Shown here one piece after another: positions 8,026 through 17,654 of a stretch of 47,267 nucleotides of DNA. The stretch spans positions 1 to 47,267 of the forward strand of contig NCGL01000065.1 of NCBI GenBank assembly GCA_002256935.1, in the 5' to 3' direction. Position 1 is the stretch's first letter, and each line of letters begins with the position of its first letter. Source of the DNA: Bdellovibrio sp. 28-41-41. Its GTDB lineage: Bacteria; Bdellovibrionota; Bdellovibrionia; Bdellovibrionales; Bdellovibrionaceae. A program made the translations under genes and the position numbers. The notes beneath the pieces are model-generated. The model saw only the letters and a program-made list of their open reading frames with translations. It was not told the origin of the DNA and made no database searches.

Positions 8026-9694
8026 ATGTGTAAAGTAAATTCCAAATTGAATAAAGTTATGATCGCGATTTTGTCTGCTGTGTTTATCTCTGGTTTTGCT
8101 CAGGCACAAAATGCAAAAGAATTATCGATCGGAACTAACACAGAATTTGAAACTCTGAATCCCATCATCGCATCCGTCGGTGCCTCTAAATACATGTTGT
8201 ACCTAGCGACTCGCCCATGGACTTACATGGATGACAAGAACGAATGGAAAACAAGTATCTTTAAGCGCATCCCGAACTTAAAAGATAAATCGATGAAAAT
8301 CGTCACTGAAGGTGGCAAGAAGAAACTAATTGCTACATGGGAATTCATCGATGGTTTAAAATGGGGTGATGGACATCCGATTACCTGCAAAGACGCCAAG
8401 TTCACATGGGAAGTGGGTTTAAGCCCGAATACATCTTTGCCGACAAAGGAAGGCTACGAAAATATCGAATCTATTGAGTGGGATGAAAAAACACCGACAA
8501 AATGTAATATCAAATACAAAGCGGCTAAATGGAACTTCTACGTAGATAGCCACTCTCTTTTATTGCCAGAGCATTTAGAAGGACCTATTTTCCAAAAGTG
8601 GGGCAAAGAAAAAGAAGGTTACGATCGTAATACTCTTTACCAAAAGGACCCAACTCAAAAAGGTTTGTGGAACGGACCTTATGTGGTTTCTGAAGTGAAA
8701 TTAGGTTCTCACGTTGTGTTCGCTGCGAATTCAAAAAATCATTATCCGTATCATTCCCAATGCCGGAACTTTAGAAGCGAACTTACGTTCAAAAAATATT
8801 CAAAAAATCTGCCGTATCGGTATGACTCTGGATCAAGCATTAGCGTTCGATAAAAAAGTAAAAGAAGAAAACTTGCCATACAAAGTTGAATTCCAAGACG
8901 GAATTACATACGCGCATATCGATGTGAACACGACACATCCGATTTTGAGTGATTTAAAAGTTCGTCAAGCGTTGTCGTACGCAACGAACAAAGATGATAT
9001 CAATAAATCTATCTTTGAAGGCAAAGTAACAGTTGCGATGTCAATGACATCACCTTTGGATTCACTGTACACGGCGGATTCTAAGACTGTTAAAGTCTAC
9101 AAAACAGATAAGAAACTAGCTCGTAAAATGTTAGATGAAGCGGGCTGGAAATTGGGACCAGATGGTTTCCGTTATAAAAACGGTCAAAAGTTAACGTTCA
9201 AATTAGTAGGTGCTGCGGGACTAAAACAAATCGAAACACTACAGGCGATTTTGCAGTCTCAGTGGAAAGATGTCGGTGTAGATTTGCAGTTGAAAACAGA
9301 TCCAACGCGTTTGTTGTTCTCTGAAACTTTACGTAAGCGTAATTTCGATATGGCCGTATTTTCATGGAGCAGCTTTCCTGGTTTAGGCCACGAATCTGTT
9401 TTACACAGCAAGAATATTCCAACGGAAAAGAACTCTTGGACGGGTCAAAACTATCATGGTTATTCAAGTCCTAAGTTAGACAAACTCACTGAAGATTATG
9501 ATTATGAATTTGATTTCAAAAAACGTAAAAAAATCACTGAAGAAATCGTGAAGGAATACACAGAGAACGTTCCCGTTATTCCTTTGTATTTCCGTCCTGA
9601 GGTCGCAGTGATTCCTAAAAACATGAAAAACTTCAAAATGTACGGTCACTATTACTACGAGTCCCTACAAGCTGAAAATTGGGATCTTGAATAA
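8026..9694 (+). pseudogene. Peptide ABC transporter substrate-binding protein (family 5), frameshifted
   Basis: Two frames together make one SBP_bac_5 protein. The first (8026-8853) has a signal peptide (ending GFAQAQ) and the N-terminal lobe, with LSIGTNTEFETLNPI and WEFIDGLKWGDGHPIT. It stays in frame to VVFAANS (about 8740), then runs into unrelated sequence and a stop at 8853. The second frame picks up at about 8741 with QKIIIRIIPNAGTLEANL and continues with LKVRQALSYATNKDDI to 9694. Relatives have about ten residues (NPxYWGKKPxIKK type) between these points, so a deletion of roughly 25 bases with loss of frame is likely. No permease or ATPase genes are nearby. Confidence 0.8.
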
Positions 9695-9717
9695 TTATTA
9701 ATTAAGGAGAAAGTCAG

Positions 9718-10725
9718 ATGTCTAAAAAAATTAGAGTTGGTATTAATGGTTTCGGTCGTATTGGTCGCGTATTATTTCGTGCAGGCTTTGAAAAGCTAGA
9801 TATCGTAGCTATTAATTCGATAGATAGTGTATCTGGATCGGCTCACTTGCTTGAGTTTGATTCGACTCACGGCCGTTTTAACGGAACTGTTTCTCACGAT
9901 GAAAAAAACCTAATCGTAAATGGAAAAACAGTTAAATATTTTTCAAACAAAAATCCTTTGGAAATTCCATGGAAAGACGCCGGCGTTGATGTCGTTCTTG
10001 AATGCACAGGCATCATGAAGAACGCAGACGACTATCAAAAACATATCACTGCGGGTGCAAAAAAAGTTTTCATTTCAGCGCCTGCTGATGGAGTCGATTT
10101 AACGGTTGTTCTTGGTGTGAATGAAAATCAGTATGATCCAACTAAGCATAAATACATTTCGAACGCTTCATGCACAACAAACTGCTTGGCTCCTTTGGCT
10201 AAAGTTTTGAATGATTCTTTTGGAATTGAATTTGGTATGATGACAACTATTCACTCGTATACAAATGACCAAAGAATTTTAGATGCCAATCACAAAGATT
10301 TACGTCGCGCGCGTTCAGCGGCTTTAAGCATGATTCCAACGTCAACGGGTGCAGCGAAAGCCATCGGTTTAGTGTTGCCTGAATTAAAAGGTAAATTGGA
10401 CGGCATTTCAGTACGTGTTCCTACTCCTAACGTTAGCTTAGTGGATTTAACGTTTAATTCTAAAAAAGATATGACTGTGGCGTCTATCAACGAAGCGATC
10501 AAAACGGCAGCTAACGGCGCGCTTAAAGGTGTAATGTTTGCTGAACCTAAAGAATTAGTTTCTGTGGATTTCAATGGCAACCCGTATTCTTCAATCGTTG
10601 ATTTAAAGAGCACTATGGTTATCAATCCTCGCATGGGTAAAGTTCTATCTTGGTATGATAACGAAACTGGTTTCTCGAACCGTATGATCGATTTCTTGCA
10701 GATCATGGCAGAGAAAGGATTATAA
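9718..10725 (+). CDS. gapA: Glyceraldehyde-3-phosphate dehydrogenase
   Basis: Oxidises and phosphorylates glyceraldehyde-3-phosphate with NAD(P)+. The N-terminal GINGFGRIGRVLFRAG is the Rossmann loop, the active-site cysteine lies in SNASCTTNCLAPLAK (about residue 150), and SWYDNETGFSNRMIDF is the usual C-terminal motif. At 335 residues it is full length. An AAGGAG site precedes the ATG. First gene of the gapA-pgk-tpiA glycolytic operon, two bases from pgk. Confidence 0.97.
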   Translation: MSKKIRVGINGFGRIGRVLFRAGFEKLDIVAINSIDSVSGSAHLLEFDSTHGRFNGTVSHDEKNLIVNGKTVKYFSNKNPLEIPWKDAGVDVVLECTGIMKNADDYQKHITAGAKKVFISAPADGVDLTVVLGVNENQYDPTKHKYISNASCTTNCLAPLAKVLNDSFGIEFGMMTTIHSYTNDQRILDANHKDLRRARSAALSMIPTSTGAAKAIGLVLPELKGKLDGISVRVPTPNVSLVDLTFNSKKDMTVASINEAIKTAANGALKGVMFAEPKELVSVDFNGNPYSSIVDLKSTMVINPRMGKVLSWYDNETGFSNRMIDFLQIMAEKGL

Positions 10726-10727
10726 CA

Positions 10728-11939
10728 GTGTCGGAACAAAAGTCGGGTCTAAGAGGCATTAAAACAGTTCGAGATTTCGAAGTTGAAAACAAAGTTGTCT
10801 TTTTGCGTTTGGATCTAAATGTTCCAATGGAAAAAGGTAAAATCACGGACTACACACGTATTGATGCTACTTTGCCTACGATTAATTACCTTATCGAAAA
10901 AGGTGCTAAAATAGTTATGGCGTCTCACTTGGGACGTCCTAAGACGTCTAAAGATAAAGAGTTCTCTTTAGAGCCAGTTGCAAAAGCCATGTCTGAGCGT
11001 TTAAATAAAGATGTTTTATTGGTTGAAGATCCAAGTGCGAAAGCAGTTAAACAACTGCTGCACACGTTAGCTAAAGATCAAATTATTTTATTGGAAAATG
11101 TTCGCTTCGAAGCCGGTGAGACTGAAGATTCAGAAGAGTTTGCAAGTCGTTTGGCTTCGTACACTGATATCTACATCAATGATGCGTTTGGCGCGTCTCA
11201 TAGGGCCCATGCAACTATTCACGCATTGCCGGCGATAATTCCAGATCGTGGTATTGGTTTCTTGATTGAAAAAGAAATTCAGATGTTAGATGGATTGTTA
11301 ATGAATCCTAAGCGTCCGTACGTAGCTATTCTGGGCGGCGCTAAGGTGTCTGACAAGATCGGCGTGATTGAAAAATTAATGGATGTTGTTGATGCGTTTA
11401 TTATCGGCGGCGCCATGGCGTACACGTTTTTAAAAGCTCAAGGACACTTTGTTGGTAAATCACGTGTTGAGGAAGACAAAGTAAAATACGCCAAAGAATT
11501 ACTAGCTCGAATCGATGCCCGCAATAAAACGATTTTGTTGCCGGTGGATCACGTGGTGACAACGAATATTACAGATACAGCCAATGCCAAAGTTAAGAAA
11601 GAATTGGGCGAAGGCGAAATGGGTGTTGATATTGGGCCAGAGACGTTGAAAAACTTTTCGGCTTTGATCAAAGAATCGGGCACGGTTTTCTGGAATGGAC
11701 CTATGGGTGTTTTTGAAACTCCAGAGTTTTCTAAAGGTACATTCGGCATGGCGAAAGTGATTGCTGAAAGCAAAGGTACAAAAATCATCGGTGGCGGCGA
11801 TAGCGCCGCGGCCGCAGAACAAAGCGGTTTTGCTAGCCAGATGACTCATATCTCTACCGGTGGCGGTGCCAGTCTTGAGTATTTACAAGGCGATAAACTT
11901 CCTGGTTTAGAAGTATTACGATTTAAAGTTCGTTCATAG
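10728..11939 (+). CDS. pgk: Phosphoglycerate kinase
   Basis: Makes ATP and 3-phosphoglycerate from 1,3-bisphosphoglycerate. Motifs in order: VVFLRLDLNVP (substrate binding), SHLGRPK, NDAFGASHRAHA, AILGGAKVSDKI, WNGPMGVFE and IGGGDSAAAAE. 403 residues is normal. The start is a GTG at 10728, just after the gapA stop, with GAAAGGA inside the gapA end as ribosome site. The gene order with tpiA supports one glycolytic transcript. Confidence 0.97.
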   Translation: MSEQKSGLRGIKTVRDFEVENKVVFLRLDLNVPMEKGKITDYTRIDATLPTINYLIEKGAKIVMASHLGRPKTSKDKEFSLEPVAKAMSERLNKDVLLVEDPSAKAVKQLLHTLAKDQIILLENVRFEAGETEDSEEFASRLASYTDIYINDAFGASHRAHATIHALPAIIPDRGIGFLIEKEIQMLDGLLMNPKRPYVAILGGAKVSDKIGVIEKLMDVVDAFIIGGAMAYTFLKAQGHFVGKSRVEEDKVKYAKELLARIDARNKTILLPVDHVVTTNITDTANAKVKKELGEGEMGVDIGPETLKNFSALIKESGTVFWNGPMGVFETPEFSKGTFGMAKVIAESKGTKIIGGGDSAAAAEQSGFASQMTHISTGGGASLEYLQGDKLPGLEVLRFKVRS

Positions 11940-11959
11940 TTTTTGATAAAGGCGCGGGG

Positions 11960-12727
11960 ATGAAAAATATAATTTTAGCAGCAAACTGGAAATTAAATAA
12001 ATCCCCAGCCGAAACGCGCCGTTTTTTTAAAACGTTCTTTGATGAAGGTAAAAAGAAATCTTTTTACGCTCAAATAGGAAAACAATTTCAAGTCGTGTTT
12101 TTTCCATCGACTATTTCGTTAGAGGCGACAAGCGAATCAGTAAAAGATTCAGAAGTGCGATTTGGCGGCCAAAATATTTATTCAGAATCTCAAGGTGCAT
12201 TTACCGGCGAGAATTCGGCAAAAGTAATCAAAGAATTAAATGGCCACTATGCTTTGATCGGCCATTCTGAACGTCGCCAGTATTTTCACGAATCCAATTC
12301 ATTTTTAAACAAGAAAATTCATCATGCATTAAAATCAGATTTGATTCCGATGTACTGTATTGGTGAAACTTTAGAAGAGCGTGAATCTGGAAAAACGGAA
12401 GCTGTCCTACTAGCGCAGTTGACTGAAGGTTTGAAAGAAATCACTTCGGCAAATGGAAAAACGCTAGTCGTTGCCTATGAACCAGTTTGGGCGATCGGAA
12501 CTGGGAAAATTGCGACCGCCGATCAGGTTAAAGAAACTCATGCGTTTGTACAAAAGACGTTGGCCAAATTAGATCTAGAACAAACACCGATTCTATATGG
12601 TGGATCTGTTAAAGCAGCTAATGCTCAAGAGTTAATACAAATTCCTCACGTGAGTGGGTTCCTTGTTGGCGGAGCCTCATTGGAAGCGGCGGCCTTTTTA
12701 GATCTTATTCAAAACAGTCTTGCTTAA
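11960..12727 (+). CDS. tpiA: Triosephosphate isomerase
   Basis: Interconverts dihydroxyacetone phosphate and glyceraldehyde-3-phosphate. AANWKLNK carries the active-site Lys, YALIGHSERRQYF the catalytic His, and VAYEPVWAIGTG the catalytic Glu and loop 6; YGGSVKAANA and GFLVGGASL bind phosphate. Full length (255 residues). Last gene of the glycolytic operon, with a hairpin directly after its stop. Confidence 0.97.
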   Translation: MKNIILAANWKLNKSPAETRRFFKTFFDEGKKKSFYAQIGKQFQVVFFPSTISLEATSESVKDSEVRFGGQNIYSESQGAFTGENSAKVIKELNGHYALIGHSERRQYFHESNSFLNKKIHHALKSDLIPMYCIGETLEERESGKTEAVLLAQLTEGLKEITSANGKTLVVAYEPVWAIGTGKIATADQVKETHAFVQKTLAKLDLEQTPILYGGSVKAANAQELIQIPHVSGFLVGGASLEAAAFLDLIQNSLA

Positions 12728-12746
12728 CGGCGCGCTTGATGCGCCG
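12728..12746 (+). terminator. Hairpin after tpiA
   Basis: CGGCGC and GCGCCG form a GC-only 6-bp stem around a 7-base loop immediately after the tpiA stop. The T-rich stretch (CTCCTTTT) comes only some 10 bases later, so it may be a weak or non-canonical terminator. Confidence 0.4.
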
Positions 12747-12942
12747 CGTGCAATCTCCTTTTCGTCACTTTATGAGATCCCATTTCTAGATTCGATCTCG
12801 ATTTTTAAATACGTAGTGAAATTAAATACTTGAAGGCTACTTCTTTTCGGGTTGTTTTGAGAACAGGGATTCCGAATTGCACTGATCTCTCGTAAAATAG
12901 AGGTGTGTGGACGACTCCTCTGCTTTTGAGAGGATGTTACTT

Positions 12943-13185
12943 ATGAACGTAAAGATTCATTTTCGCCGGTGTCATTGTTGTAATGAAACCAACGAGTGTG
13001 TTGGTGATCTTGTGACAGAGTGTTTGGTATGCGGCAAACGCTTGCTTCCATTTTTATATTTTGATGAGCGTATTGAGTACGGCTTTTCGCAATTATCTGC
13101 AAAAAAAATTAAAATGAAAACACTGTTGCCTCATTCGGTCTATCCACCGTTGATCGGTATGTCTAGCGTTTGGGAAATAGAATGA
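12943..13185 (+). CDS. Small CxxC zinc-ribbon-like protein, unknown function
   Basis: 80 residues from the ATG at 12943, chosen because GAGAGG lies nine bases upstream; in-frame GTG (12907) and ATG (12934) starts are possible. CHCC near the N-terminus and CLVC about 20 residues later form a likely zinc-binding knuckle pair. The rest, DERIEYGFSQLSAKK to the end, is not recognised. Comparable short two-CxxC proteins are frequent in Bdellovibrio-like genomes. It stands alone between the glycolytic operon and the porin. Confidence 0.6.
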   Translation: MNVKIHFRRCHCCNETNECVGDLVTECLVCGKRLLPFLYFDERIEYGFSQLSAKKIKMKTLLPHSVYPPLIGMSSVWEIE

Positions 13186-13344
13186 TTTTTAAACGCATGT
13201 CCAAATTTACCCCGTGTTTGAAAAACTCGACGGCGGGTGGATTTTTTCCTTGAGTTCCGACTCTAAAGCAACAATGCTTAAGTGAATTCGGAGAGAAACG
13301 ATTTTATTTTTTCTTTCCAAAAATAACTTAGCATAGGAGTTCGA

Positions 13345-14688
13345 ATGAAAAAAGCGTTGTTGCTGTTTTTTGTTTCCACGGTAGCATTTGGTTCTGGCTA
13401 CGAAAAATCAGTTCTTTGGGGCGGTAAATATTCGGGTGTTGCTGGTTCAGCAGCAGCGGGTGTGAGCGGTTCTGATTCAGTATTTTACAATCCAGCCGGT
13501 TTGGTTCATTCTCCTGAATTAGGAGATTTGACTTTCAATCTTTCAGGCGGATCTGCACAATTCAAAGGACCTATCGTTCCAAATTCTAATGTAATGTCAC
13601 CTCCGGCGACTCCTCCGGGAACTCCGACATCGGGTCCATTTACAAATGCCGGTAAACAAGAGACTTCTAAAACAGCTCAAACAGTAATTCCAGGTATCAC
13701 ATACTCTATGAAGTTAAATGATTCATGGTCATACGGTTTAGGTTACTACGCTGTTGGCGGAACGCGCGCAGTTTATGAAGATGTAGATTTTGGCCCCCGT
13801 GCTTTCAAAGCAAAAGTTGGATCTGAAATCACAATCACTGAATTTGCGGCCGGTGTAGGTTACAAAGTGAGTGATGCTTTAAGATTAGGTCTGGCTCTAC
13901 GTTACACAATGACAGACGCAACTTTCAGTTCGGCTGGTTACGTAATGGGAACTGGTTCCTTCGCAAGTTCAGTGGCTGCGGTTACAAATGTTGAAATTAA
14001 AGACATCAAAACAGCTAACTTAGACAGCGTTCGCTTAGGTCTTCAATATGATTTAAATGAATCCACTAAATTAGGCTTAACATTAAGAACTGAAACAGCA
14101 GTCAGCAAAACAGCTAAAGCGTCAGGTTCATTGAATGCCTGCGGAACAAACTGCCAAACTGTTAGCACGTCTGCTATCGCAGAAGCGGATGTAAAGGTTG
14201 ATACTGTATTGCCGATGGCTATCAATTTAGGTGTGGAACATAAATTGACTGACATGTGGACATTGTACGGTGAATTGGTTCACACGCAGTACTCACGAAT
14301 CGAGAAAGTGGACTTGGATGGTACATTACTTGGTCAGCCGGTTCCTGATATCGATCAAAAATGGAAAGACCAATTAAACGTTAAAGTGGCGGCTCAGTAT
14401 TCTGGTATGTCATGGCCAGTGCGTTTCGGTTACATCTATACTTCAGAAGTTTCTGATAAACAGTATGCACGGGCGTCATTCGCGCCTCCAGGTACGGCAG
14501 CTACTTACACTTTAGGTACAGGTCAGGAATTTAAAATCGGTGATTCTCCACTCGATTTCAATATCGCTCTTGATTACACAACAATTAAAGGTGACGGTGA
14601 CGCTTCAGTTCAGCCTTTGACAACTCCAGCGGGAACATACGAAGCCAGTTCAACTTCGATCCACACGGGTTTTGCTTACAAATTCTAA
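13345..14688 (+). CDS. FadL/OmpP1-type outer membrane transport protein
   Basis: 447 residues with a signal peptide (MKKALLLFFVSTVAFGSG). The mature start carries the family's hatch-like region ending in SGSDSVFYNPAGLV. It continues as an alternating-strand beta-barrel (YSYGLGYYAVGG-type strands) and closes with aromatic IHTGFAYKF. FadL relatives carry hydrophobic compounds such as long-chain fatty acids across the outer membrane. Residues 85-100 are a Pro/Thr/Gly-rich insert, probably a surface loop. Monocistronic-looking, 14 bases before the threonine ammonia-lyase gene. Confidence 0.9.
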   Translation: MKKALLLFFVSTVAFGSGYEKSVLWGGKYSGVAGSAAAGVSGSDSVFYNPAGLVHSPELGDLTFNLSGGSAQFKGPIVPNSNVMSPPATPPGTPTSGPFTNAGKQETSKTAQTVIPGITYSMKLNDSWSYGLGYYAVGGTRAVYEDVDFGPRAFKAKVGSEITITEFAAGVGYKVSDALRLGLALRYTMTDATFSSAGYVMGTGSFASSVAAVTNVEIKDIKTANLDSVRLGLQYDLNESTKLGLTLRTETAVSKTAKASGSLNACGTNCQTVSTSAIAEADVKVDTVLPMAINLGVEHKLTDMWTLYGELVHTQYSRIEKVDLDGTLLGQPVPDIDQKWKDQLNVKVAAQYSGMSWPVRFGYIYTSEVSDKQYARASFAPPGTAATYTLGTGQEFKIGDSPLDFNIALDYTTIKGDGDASVQPLTTPAGTYEASSTSIHTGFAYKF

Positions 14689-14702
14689 ATTGAAAGTTAA
14701 AT

Positions 14703-15926
14703 ATGAGTTCACTTAAAGTCGACATTTCTGATATTCAAAAAGCACACGGGCTGTTAAAACCCGTGATCAAGCATACTGATTTGGACTTATCGTTGTCTGC
14801 AAGTGAACTCTACGGTCGGAATGTGTATTTAAAATTTGAAAATACACAAAGAACAGGCTCCTTTAAAATTAGAGGGGCCTATAATAAAATTATGAATCTT
14901 TCCGCTGAAGAAAAAGCACGCGGTGTCGTTGCTAGTTCAGCCGGAAATCATGCTCAAGGAGTTGCCTTGAGTTCTAAATTGGCCGGTGTTCGGTCTGTTA
15001 TTGTAATGCCTGAAACGGCACCTTTGAATAAAATTTCTGCCACGAAACATTACGGCGGCGAAGTTATCTTGAAAGGTGAAATCTATGATGATGCTTACGA
15101 GTATGCCAAAGAGTTAGAAAAAAAAGAAGGCTACACGTTTGTTCATCCCTACCAAGATTCTCACGTAATAGCTGGGCAGGGGACTATAGGGCTCGAGATT
15201 TTAACTCAGTTGCCTGACGTCGACAGCGTAATTGTTCCTATTGGTGGCGGCGGACTGATTAGCGGAATTAGTCTGGCTATTAAAACGTTGAAGCCAACGT
15301 GCAAAATTTTTGGAGTTCAATCGGACCAAACTCCGGGTATGAGTCAGCTTTTTAAGCATCAACCGGCGGAATTAAAATCAAAACGAATCACTACGATCGC
15401 TGATGGAATCGCAATTAAACGACCAAGTCAGGAAATGTACAGTCAGTTTATTTCAAAACACGTGGATGATATTGTGACCGTTTCCGATGATGAAATCGCG
15501 GAAGCTATCGTATACTTGGTCGAACGTATGAAGACAGTCACGGAAGGCTCTGGGGCAGCGGGTTTCGCGGGTCTGATGAATCATAAATTAGATTTCGGAA
15601 AAAACGTTTGTGTTTTGCTGTGTGGTGGAAATATTGATTTGAACATTGTTTCTAAAGTTATTGAGCGAGGGCAAATTAAACGGGGTCGGCTAGCCAAAAT
15701 GACGGTTGTCGTCGAGGACATGCCCGGAAATTTACAAAAATTGACTCAAATTATTGCAATGGAAAAGGCAAATATTTTAGAAGTAAACCATGATCGTTTA
15801 ACTCATGGTTTGTCTTTGCGTGAAACGCGAATCGATTTCTTTTTGGAAACCAATAGTTTTGATCAAATAAAACGAATTGAAGCCGAGATCGCAAAGATCG
15901 GCGGAAAAGTATTGCACGCGACCTAA
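14703..15926 (+). CDS. ilvA: Threonine ammonia-lyase with ACT domain
   Basis: PLP-dependent deamination of threonine to 2-oxobutanoate. TGSFKIRGAYNK contains the PLP lysine, ASSAGNHAQGVA binds substrate, and PIGGGGLISG binds the cofactor phosphate. A single ACT-type regulatory domain occupies about residues 330-407 (TVVVEDMPGNLQKLTQII). Length and one ACT domain match the short YgkK/TdcB-like anaerobic type rather than the long two-domain E. coli IlvA, so the symbol is approximate. It overlaps the convergent XRE gene by four bases. Confidence 0.9.
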   Translation: MSSLKVDISDIQKAHGLLKPVIKHTDLDLSLSASELYGRNVYLKFENTQRTGSFKIRGAYNKIMNLSAEEKARGVVASSAGNHAQGVALSSKLAGVRSVIVMPETAPLNKISATKHYGGEVILKGEIYDDAYEYAKELEKKEGYTFVHPYQDSHVIAGQGTIGLEILTQLPDVDSVIVPIGGGGLISGISLAIKTLKPTCKIFGVQSDQTPGMSQLFKHQPAELKSKRITTIADGIAIKRPSQEMYSQFISKHVDDIVTVSDDEIAEAIVYLVERMKTVTEGSGAAGFAGLMNHKLDFGKNVCVLLCGGNIDLNIVSKVIERGQIKRGRLAKMTVVVEDMPGNLQKLTQIIAMEKANILEVNHDRLTHGLSLRETRIDFFLETNSFDQIKRIEAEIAKIGGKVLHAT

Positions 15927-16207
15927 TGGCCGTTTCGAGCGATCTTTTTTCCCAATGAAATTTCAGACTTTAAACTGACTTCATAATCTTTAAGTAAGAC
16001 TTCTAAGATTTTCTTTTCTGGAATGCCCAAAATCACAATCAATTGGCCTAAAACGTTATGAGGAACTTTTGAAATTCCTCTTTCAAACAGAGAAACGAAT
16101 TGAGTGGATTCGTAGCCAAGCTTTCTCGATAGATCCAACTGCGTTAGCTCTTTTTCTTGTCGGTAATTTCTAATGAGTAAGCCAAGTTCTCTATATGTCT
16201 CGTTCAT
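15923..16207 (-). CDS. XRE-family helix-turn-helix protein (copy B)
   Basis: 94 residues with a classic XRE DNA-binding domain: IRNYRQEKELTQLDLSRKLG, then YESTQFVSLFERGISKVP. After the HTH there is a helical tail (VLLKDYEVSLKSEISLGKK). It is about 70 percent identical by eye to the next gene upstream on this strand and clearly a tandem duplicate. Both probably come from one promoter in front of copy A, though 70 bases separate them. Target unknown. Confidence 0.87.
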   Translation of the reverse strand: MNETYRELGLLIRNYRQEKELTQLDLSRKLGYESTQFVSLFERGISKVPHNVLGQLIVILGIPEKKILEVLLKDYEVSLKSEISLGKKIARNGH

Positions 16208-16277
16208 AGAGTTTCCCTTTTAAGTTTTCACCAGATCAATCTATTGTGAACGCCTTTTAACAAAGTTTTAAAAAAAA

Positions 16278-16559
16278 CTACGCGTTTTTCGCAGTCTTTT
16301 TGCCCGAAGAAATTTCTGACTTCAAGTTAACTTCGTATGCTTTCATCAAGGTATCTAAAACTTTTTTCTCTGGAATGCCAAGGATTACAATTAGCTGGCC
16401 TAAAACATTATGGGGAACTTTAGAAAGTCCACGCTCGAAAAGTGATACGAATTGTGTTGAATCGTATCCCAGTCTTTCAGCTAAATTTAGCTGGGTGAAG
16501 TTTTTCTTAACTCTGTATTCTCTAATTAGTGCGCCAAGTTCGCGACGGACTTCTCTCAT
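16278..16559 (-). CDS. XRE-family helix-turn-helix protein (copy A)
   Basis: 93 residues with the same architecture as its downstream neighbour: IREYRVKKNFTQLNLAERLG and STQFVSLFERGLSKVPHN form the HTH, and a stretch of about 14 residues (VLGQLIVILGIPEKK) is identical in both. A TTGAGG site and a good promoter (16591-16620) precede it. Divergent from the ThiF-like gene, so it may control the shared intergenic region. Confidence 0.88.
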   Translation of the reverse strand: MREVRRELGALIREYRVKKNFTQLNLAERLGYDSTQFVSLFERGLSKVPHNVLGQLIVILGIPEKKVLDTLMKAYEVNLKSEISSGKKTAKNA

Positions 16560-16590
16560 ATCTGTACCTCAAGTTGTGTGTTCATTTGCT

Positions 16591-16620
16591 GTTATAGTGT
16601 GACATATCTATAGGCGTCAA
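16591..16620 (-). promoter_or_regulatory. Sigma-70-type promoter of the tandem XRE genes
   Basis: On the minus strand TTGACG (16620-16615) and TATAAC (16596-16591) are separated by 18 bases and lie about 30 bases before the ATG at 16559. Confidence 0.6.
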
Positions 16621-16768
16621 GGGAAGTCGTTTTATCTTTAGATTGTTATTTCATGGCTTTTAAGTATTCGAAAGCTTAGGTTATTGTAGGAAATATGAAC
16701 AAAAAACTAATGTTATCTAAATTATTTACCGATTAGCCGTGGGCCTAGCCCAAACTGGAGTGAATGTA

Positions 16769-17638
16769 ATGGATGCAGTTTCAAGGGACAGCGACTATTG
16801 GGAGACCTATACTCGAAATTTTTCGATTATTTCTCGAAGTCAGCAGGAACAAATTAAGAAGCTAAGAGTAGGCATTGCGGGCTGTGGCTCAACAGGCGGC
16901 GCGTTCGTCGATGGCTTATTGCGTTTAGGGGTCACCTATTATCATTTAACGGATAATGGAACTTATGATCAGAGCAATCTGAATAGACAAATGGTCAGCC
17001 GTAAAGACATTGGACGCAACAAAGCAAATGTTTATGGCGATAAAGTACTAGACATCAATCCCTATGCGGATGTGAAAATATGGCCGGAAGGCCTAACTAA
17101 AGCCAATTTAACCGAGTTCCTTACCGGAATAGATTTTTTATTTGATGCCGTGGACGTAACGACCGTAGAGGGTGTTAAAATGAAAATAGCCCTTCATGAG
17201 GAAGCTGGAGCCCTAAAAATTCCAACAGGTTCGGCTTTAGATTTGGGCTACACTCAGCGAATTCAAAGTTATAATTATCATCTGGGTGAGCCGGTACTTC
17301 ATGGACGATTGGAAAATGCAAAAAAGAAGTCTCATCCTATTGCCTCTATTTTTGCCGGTTTTATCGATTTAGAAGAAATACCAGCTAGTTTTAGCGAAGA
17401 GCTTGTGCGGATGCTGACGGATCCAAATGTGAGTGCGTCTCAGATAGGTAGCGCCTGTTTTCTGCTTTCTAGTATTTCTACTCCATACATATTGTATTTT
17501 ATCGAAAACAAAAGACTGCCGCCCCTTGTGGCTGTCGATATAAAGGGTTTTTTTGAAACCCAAGAAATTAAAGCGGAACAGCAGAAATCGAGTGCACGCA
17601 ATTTGAAAATTTTAGAAGAAATTTTGGGAAAGTTATAA
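16769..17638 (+). CDS. ThiF/MoeB/HesA-type E1-like adenylating enzyme
   Basis: 289 residues from the ATG at 16769 (TGGAG eight bases before; an upstream GTG at 16739 is less likely). LRVGIAGCGSTGGAFVDGLL is the nucleotide-binding loop, DNGTYDQSNLNRQMVS is the E1 DxD...NLNRQ motif, and IGRNKANVYGDKVLDINP contains the catalytic Lys and R finger neighbourhood; FLFDAVD follows. The CxxC zinc pairs of MoeB and a clear catalytic Cys are not obvious. No ubiquitin-like partner (ThiS/MoaD) is nearby, so it may adenylate a carboxylate of a small molecule or peptide. First of a plus-strand group with the hydrolase and acyltransferase. Confidence 0.85.
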   Translation: MDAVSRDSDYWETYTRNFSIISRSQQEQIKKLRVGIAGCGSTGGAFVDGLLRLGVTYYHLTDNGTYDQSNLNRQMVSRKDIGRNKANVYGDKVLDINPYADVKIWPEGLTKANLTEFLTGIDFLFDAVDVTTVEGVKMKIALHEEAGALKIPTGSALDLGYTQRIQSYNYHLGEPVLHGRLENAKKKSHPIASIFAGFIDLEEIPASFSEELVRMLTDPNVSASQIGSACFLLSSISTPYILYFIENKRLPPLVAVDIKGFFETQEIKAEQQKSSARNLKILEEILGKL

Positions 17639-17654
17639 CATAAGGTAAGGAAGC

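Noticed and set aside
10290..10739. 149-residue open frame opposite gapA
   Set aside because: Antisense to a strongly coding, highly expressed gene; codon bias explains the open frame.
11502..11849. Open frames opposite pgk (115 and 79 residues)
   Set aside because: Shadow frames of pgk; no own start signals.
12728..12942. Search for a tRNA or small RNA gene between tpiA and the CxxC gene
   Set aside because: No cloverleaf or conserved tRNA loop sequence is visible; only the hairpin after tpiA.
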